NCBI GenBank assembly: GCA_963969595.1
Contig: OZ018410.1
Coordinates: 33,794,913-33,858,912 of the forward strand
Source of the DNA: Neckera pumila
Taxonomy: Eukaryota > Streptophyta > Bryopsida > Hypnales > Neckeraceae
Direction of reading: 5' to 3'
DNA: 64,000 nt
Positions 44,178 through 55,662 of the stretch are shown piece after piece (the stretch's first letter is position 1; every line of letters starts with the position of its first letter). The notes beneath the pieces were generated by a model. That model saw nothing but the letters and a program-made list of their open reading frames with translations, was not told the DNA's origin and ran no database searches. The position numbers and the translations under genes were made by a program.

Positions 44178-45690
44178 ACTACCACATATATAAAACAAGG
44201 TTTTATATTTTGCTTAATAGCAAACCAAATTTGCATGTGCAACTACTCATCTCATAATTAAAACTTAAGCATATTACTAACATAGTTATTTAAGGGTGCC
44301 ACTATTTATGTATCTCTCTCTATTGCTTCAAAGTTTCAAATGCCTTATTTCCTACTAAATCTGTGTCCCATTGTAGGAGCCTCCCATGAGTTGGTTTAAA
44401 AAAATTATAACATATTTTCCTAGCAACCAAAAAACCAAATTCTACTTACAACCTCTATCACTATATTGGTTGAGTAAAATTTTCACAATGTGGCTAGCCA
44501 TGATGAAGAAATTAAAAATCGATGCTGACAATTTTGAGGTGCCAGTACTTTAGGGTGGATTTACATGATGTAAGCCTAGTGGACAGAAAAAGGTACTAAA
44601 AGACAAGAAGAGTTCCACTAGTAACAGTACATTCTACATTGAAGAAGAAACATAAAAGTACTTTCTATGCTCCACTTCATTCCACATTATAGAAGGACCA
44701 TAAAAGTGCTTTCTATATTTGGGTATTGGTGAACCCACCCGCCCACCAATATATGTGAGTCCACTCTTTGTTTTCCGGGTGAAGTGTGAACTCCACGCCT
44801 CCAAGCCCCCCTTGGCTTATATAATACGGAGTAATAAGTTGCGAAGCTCCGTCACTGTATGATTCGACTACCAACATGGTCTAGTGGCTAGCACGACAAC
44901 GGCTTTCTTTCTTCAAGCCCATGTTGCGCAGCTAAACTCATCTACAGTTCCACTCTCGGTGCAAGTAGAGTGACAATAGCTGAGTGGTCCGTCACAAACT
45001 CACATCAAAGAACGAACTGGTCCAACGAAACCCAACCCAGGCGCACAACGGAAGACTTCTGGAGTGCTCAGTCGAGCATGGAAGCTCATTCGACAAATCC
45101 ATTTCCACCAATGTCTGGGACTCCGTCCGGAACTCCGGGCTGCTCAACTTGATATTACGGAGTACTAAGAATAACTTACTGTATTACTCCCCCTTATTCA
45201 GCCCCTCAGCATTATTGTGACGTTGATGAGTAGCCCTGTTTGTTTCTTTGTTTGTTTTTGAATTCCAATTTATTTATTAATTTCTTTTTGATTGGTAGTG
45301 GATCCTCTAATCCTCAGAAACTGCTGCTATGGCCCCACGTGGTGCTCCTGTGAGCTGGAGTGGGGTCCAACAATTATGGAGCGGAGAACCTGCATGGAAC
45401 TGGGAACTGCCTCTTAGACCTGGTCTAGGGGGAAGCAACAGGAAGCTATTGGCTAAGTTAGAGGTAATCAAACTACCTACTGCTATATTGTCGGTACTCA
45501 GTCCGCACCAGAACGGCTTCTTACTTTCCGCGTCCTAAAACATCCAGTAACTATTACACGCAGGTCCAGCTCTGTAATGTCACAACCTGGGAGCCCCAAA
45601 TGACAACAGAATTCAGTTCTTATAAAAAAGAAAGAAAATGTAACAACACAATGGCATAGTTGCAATGGAGAAGTGACTTTAAGAATGTAC
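44178..45690. other. Intergenic DNA with tRNA-like and ACGGAGTA motifs
   Basis: A tRNA-like A box lies near 44878 (see rejected items). TATTACGGAGTA/AATACGGAGTA strings at 44822 and 45155 resemble MITE termini but could not be paired. No gene recognised. Confidence 0.4.
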
Positions 45691-45771
45691 TCCTTGTGTC
45701 TCAAAACAAGTTTGTTGATATTCCCATAGTTTTCTACTAGAAACCACAGATTCAATTTGAGATAGAGGGAG
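45691..45771. mobile_element. Stowaway-like mini-MITE 1 (81 bp)
   Basis: CTCCTTGTGTCTCAAA at the left and, on the minus strand, CTCCCTCTATCTCAAA at the right form inverted repeats. TA precedes the left end. Stowaway MITEs use TA targets and CTCCCTCYGT-like ends. Confidence 0.65.
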
Positions 45772-45865
45772 AAATTCTTGGAATTTGGAAGGTGGTCTAG
45801 AACTCTTTTTCATGGTTACCAAACTCCTTGTTTCTCACATTTGTAGACAACTTTACTATGACAAA

Positions 45866-45948
45866 CTCCCTTTGTTTTGAATAATATTAGTGTTTCTTTT
45901 GTGATTTACAAAGGAAACATTGGTACTATTATTCAAAAATAGAGGGAG
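45866..45948. mobile_element. Stowaway-like mini-MITE 2 (83 bp)
   Basis: CTCCCTTTGTTTTGAATAAT at the left and CTCCCTCTATTTTTGAATAA on the minus strand at the right form inverted repeats. TA follows at 45949-45950; the left flank is AA, probably mutated. Confidence 0.7.
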
Positions 45949-46480
45949 TAGTATAGTACAGCTCTAAGAATATAAGGTAGGGACACCTAAAAGCGCCACT
46001 TTTTCTACTACATGTAGTTTCTATCATTAGATCAATTAAAAAAAATTCTAATTGGTGAATGAATGGAGATTTCAATGCACCAAAGAGTGCATCATTTGGA
46101 TACTTTGTACAAAAGTAACAAGGTATCAAAAAAAAATTGGTAAATATTTTAAAAATTGTTTCTTCAACAATAAGTACATATTGATATAAGAAATGTAGGT
46201 TACGAGAAAATGTAATCAAATGGTTTATTTAGGTACTTGGTACCTTTAGGTGTCCCTTCCTTAGTGTGAAGTTTGATCTTGAGCTTTTGATCTTTGTAAA
46301 TATCAAAGTTGAAGCATGATACCAACAACAATAAAAAACAATGATATGTACAAAGTTTTATGATACTGACATATGCAAAGTTTTAAATTTTTTTTGCTGA
46401 AAGGCATGACTAGTAGTTGTACGTATATGAGCTGTTTATAGATATTCCAAATTGAGAATCTTAGATGGTAGTGCATTTTA

Positions 46481-46925
46481 CCCTTAAAGGTTCAAACTTT
46501 TGGAATGGCTTTTCTAGCAAGTTCCTATGATATCAAATTTTATTGTAATTTCTTGAAATTATTTTGAAGGAAAGGAACTTGTACAAGCCTTCTAAAAATA
46601 TGTATTTTGTTTCATTTGGTGCATAAGAAAAAAGTTATGCCTATACGAGGACAAAATGCTAAGCCTAAGTAGCAAAAAATTGCAAAAACTTGTCATGGAG
46701 TTTTAAGCTTTTATCTTTTTATAGAACATATTTATGTATACATGGAAAGATTTTATCCATTCTATTTGGATTAGTGATGTAAAAGTTATTGAGAGTCTTA
46801 TTTTGGGGGCAATTTATGGCATCTTCTTGAAAATTCCTCCAATAGGATTCATTTTTGAATTCAAATTCTATAAGTTTTGAAAAAGAGAGTCCATGGGATA
46901 GCAAAAAATATATTAAAAAATGAGA
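46481..46925 (+). mobile_element. TTAA MITE copy, right end missing
   Basis: The flank is TTTA (46477-46480) instead of TTAA. CCCTTAAAGG opens the element, and the interior (GTTATGCC, ATTCTATTTGGATTAGTGATG, AATAGGATTCATTTTTGAAT) follows copies 1 and 3. Similarity ends before the family-2 MITE at 47071. Confidence 0.55.
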
Positions 46926-47070
46926 TTGCACATATTTAAATGCATGGTTTTCACTATTTTTCGTTGTAGTAAAAAAAATGAGATTTTTTCACATATATTT
47001 TTGTCAACTTATTTTTTTAGCAAAAAACACACATTGCAAGTGGTTAAAGCAAAAACATATAGCTTCATTA

Positions 47071-47395
47071 GAAGAAATTGCAAGCCTCCGGAGGACTGCT
47101 CCACGGCCCCTCGAGGTACCCTGAAATTTAGTTTTTTTTGGCTGAAAAACTTATTTTTCCCCTATTTCCGCCTTGCTGAAACTGCAACAGCAGTGGCGCA
47201 GGAACCAAAAATTTTGCATAAAAAATTATTAATTTTTTTTTAATATTGTAAAATTATTAAAAATAAAACTAAATAAAATAAAATTGCGAAAGCTGACTGC
47301 TACGGAGAGCACAATCAGCTTGGTATGACAGACCAAGCTTTTAATAGCTTGGTTTGTCACATTCTAGCAGCCCTCCGGAGGGTTCAGCTTTTCTC
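47071..47395 (+). mobile_element. Family-2 MITE copy b (325 bp)
   Basis: TA flanks lie at 47069-47070 and 47396-47397. The ends are GAAGAAATTGC and, on the minus strand, GAGAAAAGCTGAACCC, each followed by CCTCCGGAGG. The internal CCAAGCTTTTAATAGCTTGG hairpin and TGGCGCAGG match copy a. Confidence 0.65.
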
Positions 47396-47670
47396 TAATG
47401 TCTCATTGTTGTCCCTTATGGAGACTATTCTTCTTCTTTTGGATCCTATTATGGCCCTTTGGACTTCCTATACAGTTGCAATGGATTCCAAAAGCATCCC
47501 TTCAAATGGTGGAATAATAAAGGAAGTCGAAGAACCTTTGCTTATCTGAATTACATAGAAGCATTCCTCAAAGCTATAAAACAATGCCTATTCAACCAAT
47601 TCCACCATTAGAAATGAATGGAGCCTCAAAGAGCCATCTAAGGAATCCTTCCAAAATACATTGAAATATA

Positions 47671-48591
47671 CTCCCTCTGTCCCACTAAAAACCTCCAAAT
47701 TTCTTTCCCATGAGGGATTAACTATATTTTCAGTCTTTGCGCTAGCAATGCATGCATTCAAGAAGCAATAATTTATCCACCAAATCTATGCAAAATTTAC
47801 AGGTGAGGCACTGTCGTTTAGGCACCCAAAATCCAATCTGTTTTTATCTTATTTGAGCAGAAGTTGTGAATGCGGATGACTTTGTGATTATTGATGATTT
47901 AAAGGTTGGTAACTGCCTCCAACTACAATAACTGTAGCAAGGAACGTGGCCCACTTCTTGAACAGTGAGAATTTCCAATGGTATACAGATTATATACCAT
48001 TGAGTTCACTAAAATTAAATTTTTTAGGAAATAGCTTCAATAGCTTCTAAGCGTGCTTTTGCTACGTCCTACATTGTTACGTCCTATAGCCTAAGATGAG
48101 CACGTCAATACTACTGTCCAAGATTGTCGATACTACTGTTTCAGGTGAGCACGTCAAATAACATCATTGAGAATGGGCAAGACTTACGCAGTATGCGAGA
48201 TTGATTTTCATCGTCTAATTTCAAGGTAGTGGGAGTAATCAATGGCACTGGATGTGTCCTCACACTTTGCTTACTCAATTTCGACTGCACATCGTAACAA
48301 TACAACTCTTGTGTAACTCATTGCGCATCTCTTGTTCAACTCATTTAGTGCAACTCATTGTGCAACTCCTGTTCCACTCCTGTGCAATTCTTGGGCAACT
48401 GAGCTTGTGCAACTCCTGTGCAACTTTTAAATGGTTTGTTTAGATTCTCATTGGTTGGTACGACATGTGAAATTGTCCCCACGAGATCGTTCAACATGAC
48501 CAACTCTTACTGAATGGTCGAAATCAGTAAACACAGCTTTTTAGTGGGACAAGAACTATCTCTAATTAAGAGGTTTTGAGTGGGACAGAGG
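47671..48591. mobile_element. Long Stowaway-like element (about 920 bp)
   Basis: TA then CTCCCTCTGTCCCACTAAAA at the left, and on the minus strand CCCTCTGTCCCACTCAAAACC at the right. This is long for Stowaway. The interior holds a degenerate TGTGCAACTCCTG array at about 48290-48425. It has no coding capacity that I can recognise. Confidence 0.65.
48290..48425. repeat. Degenerate TGTGCAACTCCTG minisatellite
   Basis: Units such as GTGCAACTCATT, GTGCAACTCCTG and GTGCAATTCTTG recur every 12-20 bases over about 135 bases inside the long Stowaway-like element. Confidence 0.65.
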
Positions 48592-48835
48592 GCATTAGAG
48601 CAAAAATCAACCCTTCGGAGGGCCGCTAACTTTTAAATGGTTTGTTTAGATTCTCATTGGTTGGTGCGACATGTAAAATTGCCCCAAGGAGATCGTTCAA
48701 CATGACCAGCTCTTACTGAATGGTCAAAATCAGTAACCGCAGCTTTTTAGTGGGACAGGAACAATCTCTAATTAAGAGGTTTTGAGTGGGACAGAGGACA
48801 TTAGAGCAAAAATCAACCCTCTGGAGGGCCGCTCC
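48424..48835 (+). repeat. 206-bp tandem duplication spanning a transposon junction
   Basis: Unit 1 (48424-48629) and unit 2 (48630-48835) both run from CTTTTAAATGGTTTG to GGAGGGCCGCT. Each contains the right end of the Stowaway-like element followed by the left terminus of a family-2 MITE. They differ at scattered positions, so the duplication is not recent. Confidence 0.8.
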
Positions 48836-48989
48836 AAGTTGACATGCCAAGCTATTTCAAGCTTGGCCTATCAACCTGGAAAAGTACCCTTGGTGACCAG
48901 TCAGAGTGTAAATTTCAGACCTGATAAACAAAATTTCAGGGTACTAAAGGGGTCCGTGGAGTAGTCTTCCAGAGGGCTAATTTTTTCTC
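48804..48989 (-). mobile_element. Family-2 MITE copy c (186 bp, inverted)
   Basis: TA flanks lie at 48802-48803 and 48990-48991. The ends are GAGCAAAAATCAACCC and, on the minus strand, GAGAAAAAATTAGCCC. CCAAGCTATTTCAAGCTTGG is the reverse form of the hairpin in copies a and b. It is shorter than a and b, with the central part missing. Confidence 0.65.
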
Positions 48990-49181
48990 TAATAGAATAT
49001 CATTCAAAAAAATGGTAAATTTTTTTCCCTATCTCTATGCAACCTCATAATGATGAAAATTTATATGCCGATTGGGTTACATCTATTGGCTTAGAGAATG
49101 TATTATAATAGGGTGATTGCAAGAAATACCAACTCATTTGGTTGCCCATTCATGGTATATTTTTTTTCCTAGAGTTTTTAA

Positions 49182-50425
49182 CCCCTAAAGGCCCATTGTC
49201 CCTTTGGAGGACAAATTGGATTTTGGGCAAGTAGCCAGGTATCTATGGGCTGAGTTTTTGTTTAGATTTTTTGAAACTTTTTTGAAGATTATAAAATTGA
49301 TTAGCTTTGAGGGAATATATATTTTTTTCAATTGGTACTCGGGAACAAAATTTATGCCCAAATAAGCTCAAAACATGAAAGAAGGGGCAACACCAAAAAA
49401 TTCAAAAATTTTCATTTTCATTTTTTTTTCTCATATATTATATTTTTGTCTTTATGGAAAGCTTTGACTCATTCTATTTGGTTTATTGTGAGAATCTTGT
49501 GGACAATCTTGTTTTTTGGGCAATTTCAGCCGTTTTCCTGAAAAAATAACTTACTTGTAGAACTCATTTGTGAATGCAATTTTTACAATTTTTCAAAAAA
49601 AAAATTCCACATGATTTAGTTAGCTTTCTAGAACAATCTCTCCATTGGATTTAGTGCATTTTAATTCTATATTAAAGATATTAGTTATTTAGATTTTTCT
49701 TCTATTTTGTACTTGCTTTTACTCAACAAATTTTTTTAAAGAATGGAAATTAAGTTTTTTTCCTAGATTTTCAACTCTATTCACCACCACAAAGATTTAA
49801 CCCCTAAAAGCCCAAGGGGTTTGGACAAAATACAAATGTGTTTTAAAATATAAGTTCTAAAACTTTTTTGAAGTTTGCATCAAAGAAGATAATGTGAACC
49901 ATGAAAAGTAGAAAGCATCCGTACGGTCAAAATTGGAAAATTATTCTCAGATTTTTTCTAAATCAATTTTGAAGCTATAGCTTCAAAAATTCACCAAAAA
50001 TACAATTTCTATTTTTAGCATTTGAATTTTTTTTTGATTGGTCAAAACTATGGTTTCTACTGATTTGTAAAAAAATGCATGAGATCTAGTAATGAGAACA
50101 ACAATACTTTCTCCAAATAGTAAATTTTTCAACACTAGGCAAATCTAGACACTTTTTGCTATTTCTCTTACAGTTTTTATTTGACCGTAGCCGATTTGAG
50201 TTTTGAGTATAAATATTGATAGACAGCCCATTTGCTTGCAAACAAAAAAAAAAATTTAATTTTTTTGCCCAAAATTTTTGCTCAAAGTCGGGCAACAATC
50301 ACAAAAATGGTCCCTTGAGCGCTTAGGGGTTAAAGCTCAAAACTTTGTAGTGCAAAAAATTAAATTCAATTCAAGAAGGTTCAAAGTCAAACAATCAAAT
50401 TGTGCAATGGGCTGAAATATTTATT
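49182..50425 (+). mobile_element. TTAA MITE copy carrying a nested MITE
   Basis: TTAA at 49178-49181 is followed by CCCCTAAAGGCCCATTG and a subterminal palindrome. The outer element follows copy 1 (26204) through 49796, is interrupted by the nested element 49801-50329, and resumes at AGCTCAAAACTTTGTAGTG. Its right end is missing beyond about 50425. Confidence 0.75.
49801..50329. mobile_element. Nested TTAA MITE (529 bp) with a paralogous empty site
   Basis: TTAA lies at 49797-49800 and 50330-50333. The ends CCCCTAAAAGCCCAAGGGG and, on the minus strand, CCCCTAAGCGCTCAAGGGA match at 15 of 19. In copy 1 the corresponding site reads AGATTTAAAGCTC with a single TTAA and no insert. The insertion therefore duplicated exactly TTAA. 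The interior is a different subfamily from the outer element. Confidence 0.85.
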
Positions 50426-53136
50426 TTGAATTAAACATCAAAGTATCTATTTTATTTCTAAAATAAATAGGCCATTTGTAACAATTATATATTTCCATGG
50501 AGATGGTCATTCACCAAAAGGAGAACCAAAAATAGTTTTTCCATGGCTCAAAATGCATGCAGAGAGAAATTCAATTTATTAGCTTTTATACAATGTACAA
50601 TTAATTATTTTTAGAATTTTTTTATATAATAGTTACTAATCTATTAAAAGATCGCCCTTTCCAAATTTCAACACCAAATTCATTTTTTAGGGCTAGAAAT
50701 AGTACTAAAACCTCTAAATTGGCAAATTTGATAGTCAATTGGGAGCTGATTTTAAATGATACAACATTTTTGAAAAATGATAAAACAAAATGAGCCAAGG
50801 TTTGTAATAGTCATTAGTACCTTATCTATGAATTTTGAGTCGTTTGGAACCATAATGTACAAATTATGGCCTGAAAATAGATGAGTATGCAACATGTGAC
50901 AGAAAATAATACAAGTATTTCTTGCAATTGTTCAATACTCCAAATTTGACAATGCACTCTTATTTGATTTTATGTAATATACAAAAGAATTTGTATTCTC
51001 ATAGGTCGAATTCATAGTTTAATAGTATTTGTACTAATATACTAATGTAACTATAGTTATTATGGACTATAAGATAGTCTTCACCAATATTCATCATACA
51101 TTAGGAAAATTATGGACTCAAGAAGTGCCCCGCACAACGAACTTTGGAGACCCCCATAAATTGCTTTAATTGTACTTCACAATTAGATCACCAAGACAAT
51201 TCCTCTATCTTTGCTTAAGATGGATAGTCACAATCATCATCACTGAAAGCATAAAGCTCCACCACCATTGGGTGAGGACTCCCTTGCTTCATTATGTGAA
51301 GAACTTGTACTACCATTTGGTTAGTATTTAATTTGAAAGGGTGAAGTACTATGCACTTGGAGGTACTCTAGTTGACCTTAACAATTCTTTCAACATAAAC
51401 AAGTTTATTATTTCAATAGTGTACCTCCGACCTCCACACCTCAGTAGAATTTCCTTCAGTATTTTTTGAGTGTACATCACACAAGACATTGATGTTTCAA
51501 GTGAAACTATAGTACCAATTTATAGGTAGTCTAGGCAAGTTAATTTAGGCTTGCATTACCAAAACTTGCAAACATTTCTTGAACTCATATTTTTCCTAAT
51601 GGTGTGCACTAGCTTTACAAGGTTATTAATAAATCAATTGGTGCACAGAACAATTTAATATAATACAAAATTATAATAAGATTTGAGAAATTCATACAAG
51701 ATAGAGACATAAATGTTTCATAAAGTTGTACTTATCATAGGTCACATAACCTTCATAATATAGCCTTGCTTATCAAATGCTCCAAGACTTTGCAAAGGTC
51801 TATTCTATTCCTATGCCCTTTGTATCCCAATTCCATTCTTTATACAGTTTTACTCCCTTAGAATGCAAGGAAGGCATAATTATGCCCCAACAATAGGGTG
51901 CCATTTTGGGTGCACATACCTTATATCCAATTCAATGAGAGAAGAGAGAAGGTGACATTACGGAGGTACTACCATACCCAAGAATTCGATTAGAGAAGAG
52001 AGAGAAGGTGACATTACGGAGGAAATTACCATGTGAGAGAAAGAGAGAAGGACGCTGCAGAGGTAATTACCAGAAACCCCGGCCAGTTCAACAATTGAAG
52101 CTCAAGCAATCTACACTAGGCAGTCGGTACTACAGTAGAAGCTTAAATAATGCACCCTGCGCAAATCTAGCCGAGCTGCCGCGCGATAGCACCGATCATG
52201 TTTGGTTGCGGGCCCTGGTTGCGGGGAATCGAAGTAGCACTCGACCAAGGGTTCGGATGAACGTTGCATCCTCGAATCCAAGGCACCGCACCGCAACGGA
52301 ATGTGATAAAATTAAAGTGGCAGCGCCTCATGAATCCAATTCTCATCGCTAATAATTGTGCCGAAATATAAGCTCCTCGACGATGTCTAGAATTTTCTTA
52401 CAATTGGTGAATCGATCGACTGGTGTTCTATAGTTCGACAAATGGAAACATGCAAACCTGCACGAGAGCCTCGATGCGTTAGAATAATTGCGTCGCAACG
52501 AGGGACTTAGTCTCCGCTTGCCTGTATTATTGCTGATGGCGCACCGCGTGGTGGTATCGGATGGTACCTTTGTATTTTTTGCTTGGCACTGGTGACTGGT
52601 GACTGTAATTTCGACGGCAGGAGAAAAACTGAAAGCACCGTCCACTTATCCGATCGATCTTATCAACAGTGCATTCGATCTCTCTCCCCCCAAATACCAA
52701 CACCTGTCCCAGGAATTCATAAGCTGTAAAGTCTAAACATGCATTATTATTTTCGAAGAATTGGTCATGTGGGCCAGGTAATACCCATTTCCAACTCACT
52801 GTACCTCGGTCTCCCCCTTTTCGAGGATCCTTCGGGAGGAGAAAACACAGCAAAGGTATCAAACTCGCCCACGCTTTCTCCATAGCGGTTCTTCTCCCTT
52901 GACTTTATGTGCTTCCAAGAGGTCAACAACAAAATGGTTAACAATTAGAAAAATAGAAAATGGTCAACAACGCTAACAACAGTGATGTGGAACTCTTCGC
53001 TAGGAAGAAACGAGCAAAATTCTCGCTTTTCAAAATTTTTACGCCGTTGTGGCAATCGAAACTCGAATAATTTACTTCACCGTGGTACGTTTTCAATGAC
53101 AGTGGTACAAGGATCGTCATTCGGGCCGGGAGCTCT
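50426..53136. other. Intergenic DNA before the pectinesterase gene
   Basis: AT-rich to about 51900, then GC-richer. A short degenerate tandem repeat lies at 51936-52073. Frames at 52008-52352 (plus) and 52883-52527 (minus) are open but unrecognised. The final 500 bases probably hold the pectinesterase promoter. Confidence 0.45.
51936..52073. repeat. Three degenerate tandem units with AGAGAAGG-GACATTACGGAGG
   Basis: Units near 51936, 51992 and 52037 each carry GAGAGAAGG followed by GACATTACGGAGG (GACGCTGCAGAGG in the third) and a TACCA box, with a spacing of about 45-56 bases. Confidence 0.6.
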
Positions 53137-53143
53137 TATAAAG
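53137..53143 (+). promoter_or_regulatory. Putative TATA box of the pectinesterase gene
   Basis: TATAAAG lies 187 bases before the ATG at 53324, a fitting distance for a plant 5' UTR of about 155 bases. Confidence 0.45.
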
Positions 53144-53323
53144 ACTAATTGCTGTTGTTGAGCTAATCATCTCTATCGAACTTGGACGTGCGGCCAAGTC
53201 TGGAGCTTGCAGGCTAAGTAGGCTTGGAAATTGGTACTATGCTTTGAGTGGTATAAACTACGTACATGCATTTGAGAGTGTACTGACAGATCCTTCGAGT
53301 GCCAATTTTCAAAGTCAGGTGCA

Positions 53324-55662
53324 ATGGCGGTCCGTGGTGTGTACTTGTGTGTGTTGGTGATGGTCGTGGTGACGATGGTTACATCCGCACAGGGCTTAAC
53401 TTCGGAGGAAGATTACAACCGCTGGCTGGCTGCGCACGCCGCAAAGCATGAAGCCCAGGTGGCTGCCGCCGCAACCGTGCCGGACGTGACAGTGGCCGAT
53501 AGTCCAGCGGAGAAACCGTCGTGTGTTCGCTACGTGGGGAAGAAAGGCTCCGGTGCCAAGTATTCCAAAGTGAAGAGTGCGGTGAAGTCCATTCCTGACG
53601 GCAGTTCCGAGCACTGCCTCATCTACATTTACGAAGGCGTCTACAAGTATGCTCCAGTCCTATACTAACTGCTTGCACACTCCTGAATTAGTGTGCCTGA
53701 ATTCCAAGTCACTGAATTTGGTTCAATTCGAAGTCATTGATCGAGGTTGGTAGTGTTGCAGGCACTGAGTTTCGTTGAAAATATTGCAAGGCACTGAGCT
53801 TGGTAATATACCAGGGTGGAGGTGACTTGTTTTTCATTCTGTTGATTGAATTGTGTTCCCAAATGTGGTGGTTTCAGAGAGAAGGTGCTTGTGACGGCGG
53901 AGAAGGGCAAAATTACGTTCCAGGGCGTGAGCGCTTCGAAGACGGTGATTCAGTATGACGACACCGCGGAGAAAGCTGGCAGTACGTCCAAGAGTGCTAC
54001 GGTTGCTATCTTGTCGAGCTACTTCACTGCTAAGGACATCACCTTCTCGGTTAGTACTGGCCCGGGATCGATAGAATCCACCATATTCGTTTGCCACTGA
54101 ACTTCAACATTCGAACAACACTTTGAATTGGGGTGGAAAAGAATTCCCCATTGAGTGATCGAAGATACTAATTCTGTGCTGGTACGTGTGGCGAAATTCA
54201 CAGAACACGAGCCCGGCTCCTTCTGGAGGTGCGGTGGGACAGCAAGCCGTGGCGTTCCGAATTGAGGGTGACTACGGGCAGTTCTATCGGGTGGGGTTCC
54301 TGGGAGCTCAGGACACGTTGTATGACAAGGCAGGAAGGCATTACTTCAAGGATTGCTACATCAAGGGTTCCATCGATTTCGTCTTCGGAGCCGGTCTCTC
54401 TTACTACGATGTACGTCCACGTACTCTGAAATTCTCGGCGTGGGTTGCATGAAGAACCAAATGAATTATATGTAATTCGGGACAATTAGAAGTACTCTGT
54501 TTTCAATTACAGATGAAGCTCGATCTTTTGCTCAGACTCTCGGTTGTCATGAGGGAAAATGATGACTGGTATTTTGTTTTAAAAACAACACATAACAACA
54601 CAATTGCTAATGGGGTTTTTTCGCTCATTCTCTCGGTTTGCATGAAGAGGCCAAATGAATTCGCTGGTTTGTCGGTAACAGGCTGAAAATTGATGTGCTG
54701 GTGGTGCAGAAATGCCATTTGGAGTCGATTGCCAATCCTGGCAGTGGGTCCTTGACTGCCCAGAAGAAGACGACGGAGGACGAGATGAGTGGGTTTTCGT
54801 TCGTGAATTGCTTGGTCACCGGCAACGGACCCATCTACTTGGGCCGTGCGTGGGGACCCTACTCGAAGGTGGTGTTCGCGAAAACCCAGCTGAACGCGCC
54901 TATCATCCCTGCTGGATGGTTCGACTGGTTGGACCCCGCCAGACAAAAGTACGTCCCTCTCTCCATGTGCTGTTTTTGTTTTTTCCGTCCTTTGGTTGAC
55001 AAATATTGAATGAGCTTTGAACCTCAGAGAGTACGAAAGTCGGCCACTTTTAGCAAAAAGACGACCTTGTGTATTCAGACAATTGAATCTAGTGCCGCAC
55101 TCTGGTTACACTCCAGCCTCTCTAATTGCACACTCTGTAATTGCATATTCCCTGTGTTAGCCCCATACTGTGTTCCCTCAGTACAGCTCAAGGACGTGAA
55201 GTTGCACATTCTGTATTTGCACGTCCCCTGTATATCCTCATATTGTTTCTGGACAATATCCGTACGTTAAGTTGAATATTCTTTGTTTACACGTCTACAT
55301 ATTGTGAGGACAGCTTGCGGATCAGAGGTCAAGTTGTGAACACACACATTTAGAATGAAGAAACCCATATGCCCTCGAAAGCAGTGCAATTAGAGAGTAC
55401 TGATTGTAATTTTGGGTCAGAGTTTTTCATAGTTTATGTGAGGACCATGGCACTTTTTCATGGTTTCAGAGCTAGGCAAGAGCTGATGTGGTGAATGCCG
55501 TGTGCAAACAGGACGGTGTACTACGGGCAGTACGCGTGCACAGGAGTGGGCGCCAACACGACTGGGCGTGTGAACTGGTCCCACGACTTGACCGCCAAAG
55601 AAGCGGCCCCATTCTTGACTTGGGATTTCGTGGATGGCAAGTCTTGGATCGTCCCGCAGTAA
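53324..55662 (+). CDS. Pectinesterase (pectin methylesterase), five exons, no PRO region
   Basis: Exons 53324-53646, 53878-54049, 54204-54410, 54710-54948 and 55512-55662 join at GT-AG borders to a 363-residue protein. It removes methyl esters from cell-wall homogalacturonan, producing acidic pectin and methanol. Residues 1-24 form a signal peptide, so it is secreted. All family signatures are present: GVYKEK (105-110), QAVAFR with Gln179, QDTL with Gln201 and Asp202, DFVFG with Asp223, and GRAW with Arg280 and Trp282. The spacing Gln-22-Gln and Asp-21-Asp equals that of carrot pectinesterase, so the active site looks intact. Only a short stretch precedes the catalytic domain, so the inhibitor-like PRO region of group I enzymes is absent. 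Introns 1, 2, 3 and 4 are 231, 154, 299 and 563 bases. An AATAAA at about 56029 could be the poly(A) signal. Confidence 0.92.
55126..55312 (+). repeat. Degenerate tandem repeat in pectinesterase intron 4
   Basis: Three units of about 70-75 bases start near 55126, 55201 and 55271 with TTGCACACTCTG, TTGCACATTCTG and TTGAATATTCTT. Each is followed by a CCCCTGT/TACACGTC-like block and CATATTGT-like box. The array makes intron 4 the longest intron. Confidence 0.6.

Noticed and set aside
44872..44960. tRNA-like sequence ACCAACATGGTCTAGTGGCTAG with an A box and a weak B box 67 bases later
   Set aside because: The acceptor stem does not close, the T arm is missing and the box spacing is too long for a tRNA. 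It may be a decayed tRNA or SINE head, but nothing further supports it.
52527..52883. 118-codon minus-strand ORF with a hydrophobic start
   Set aside because: It looks like a signal peptide at first, but the rest matches no family and overlaps another frame. It could be an exon, but this is not supportable.
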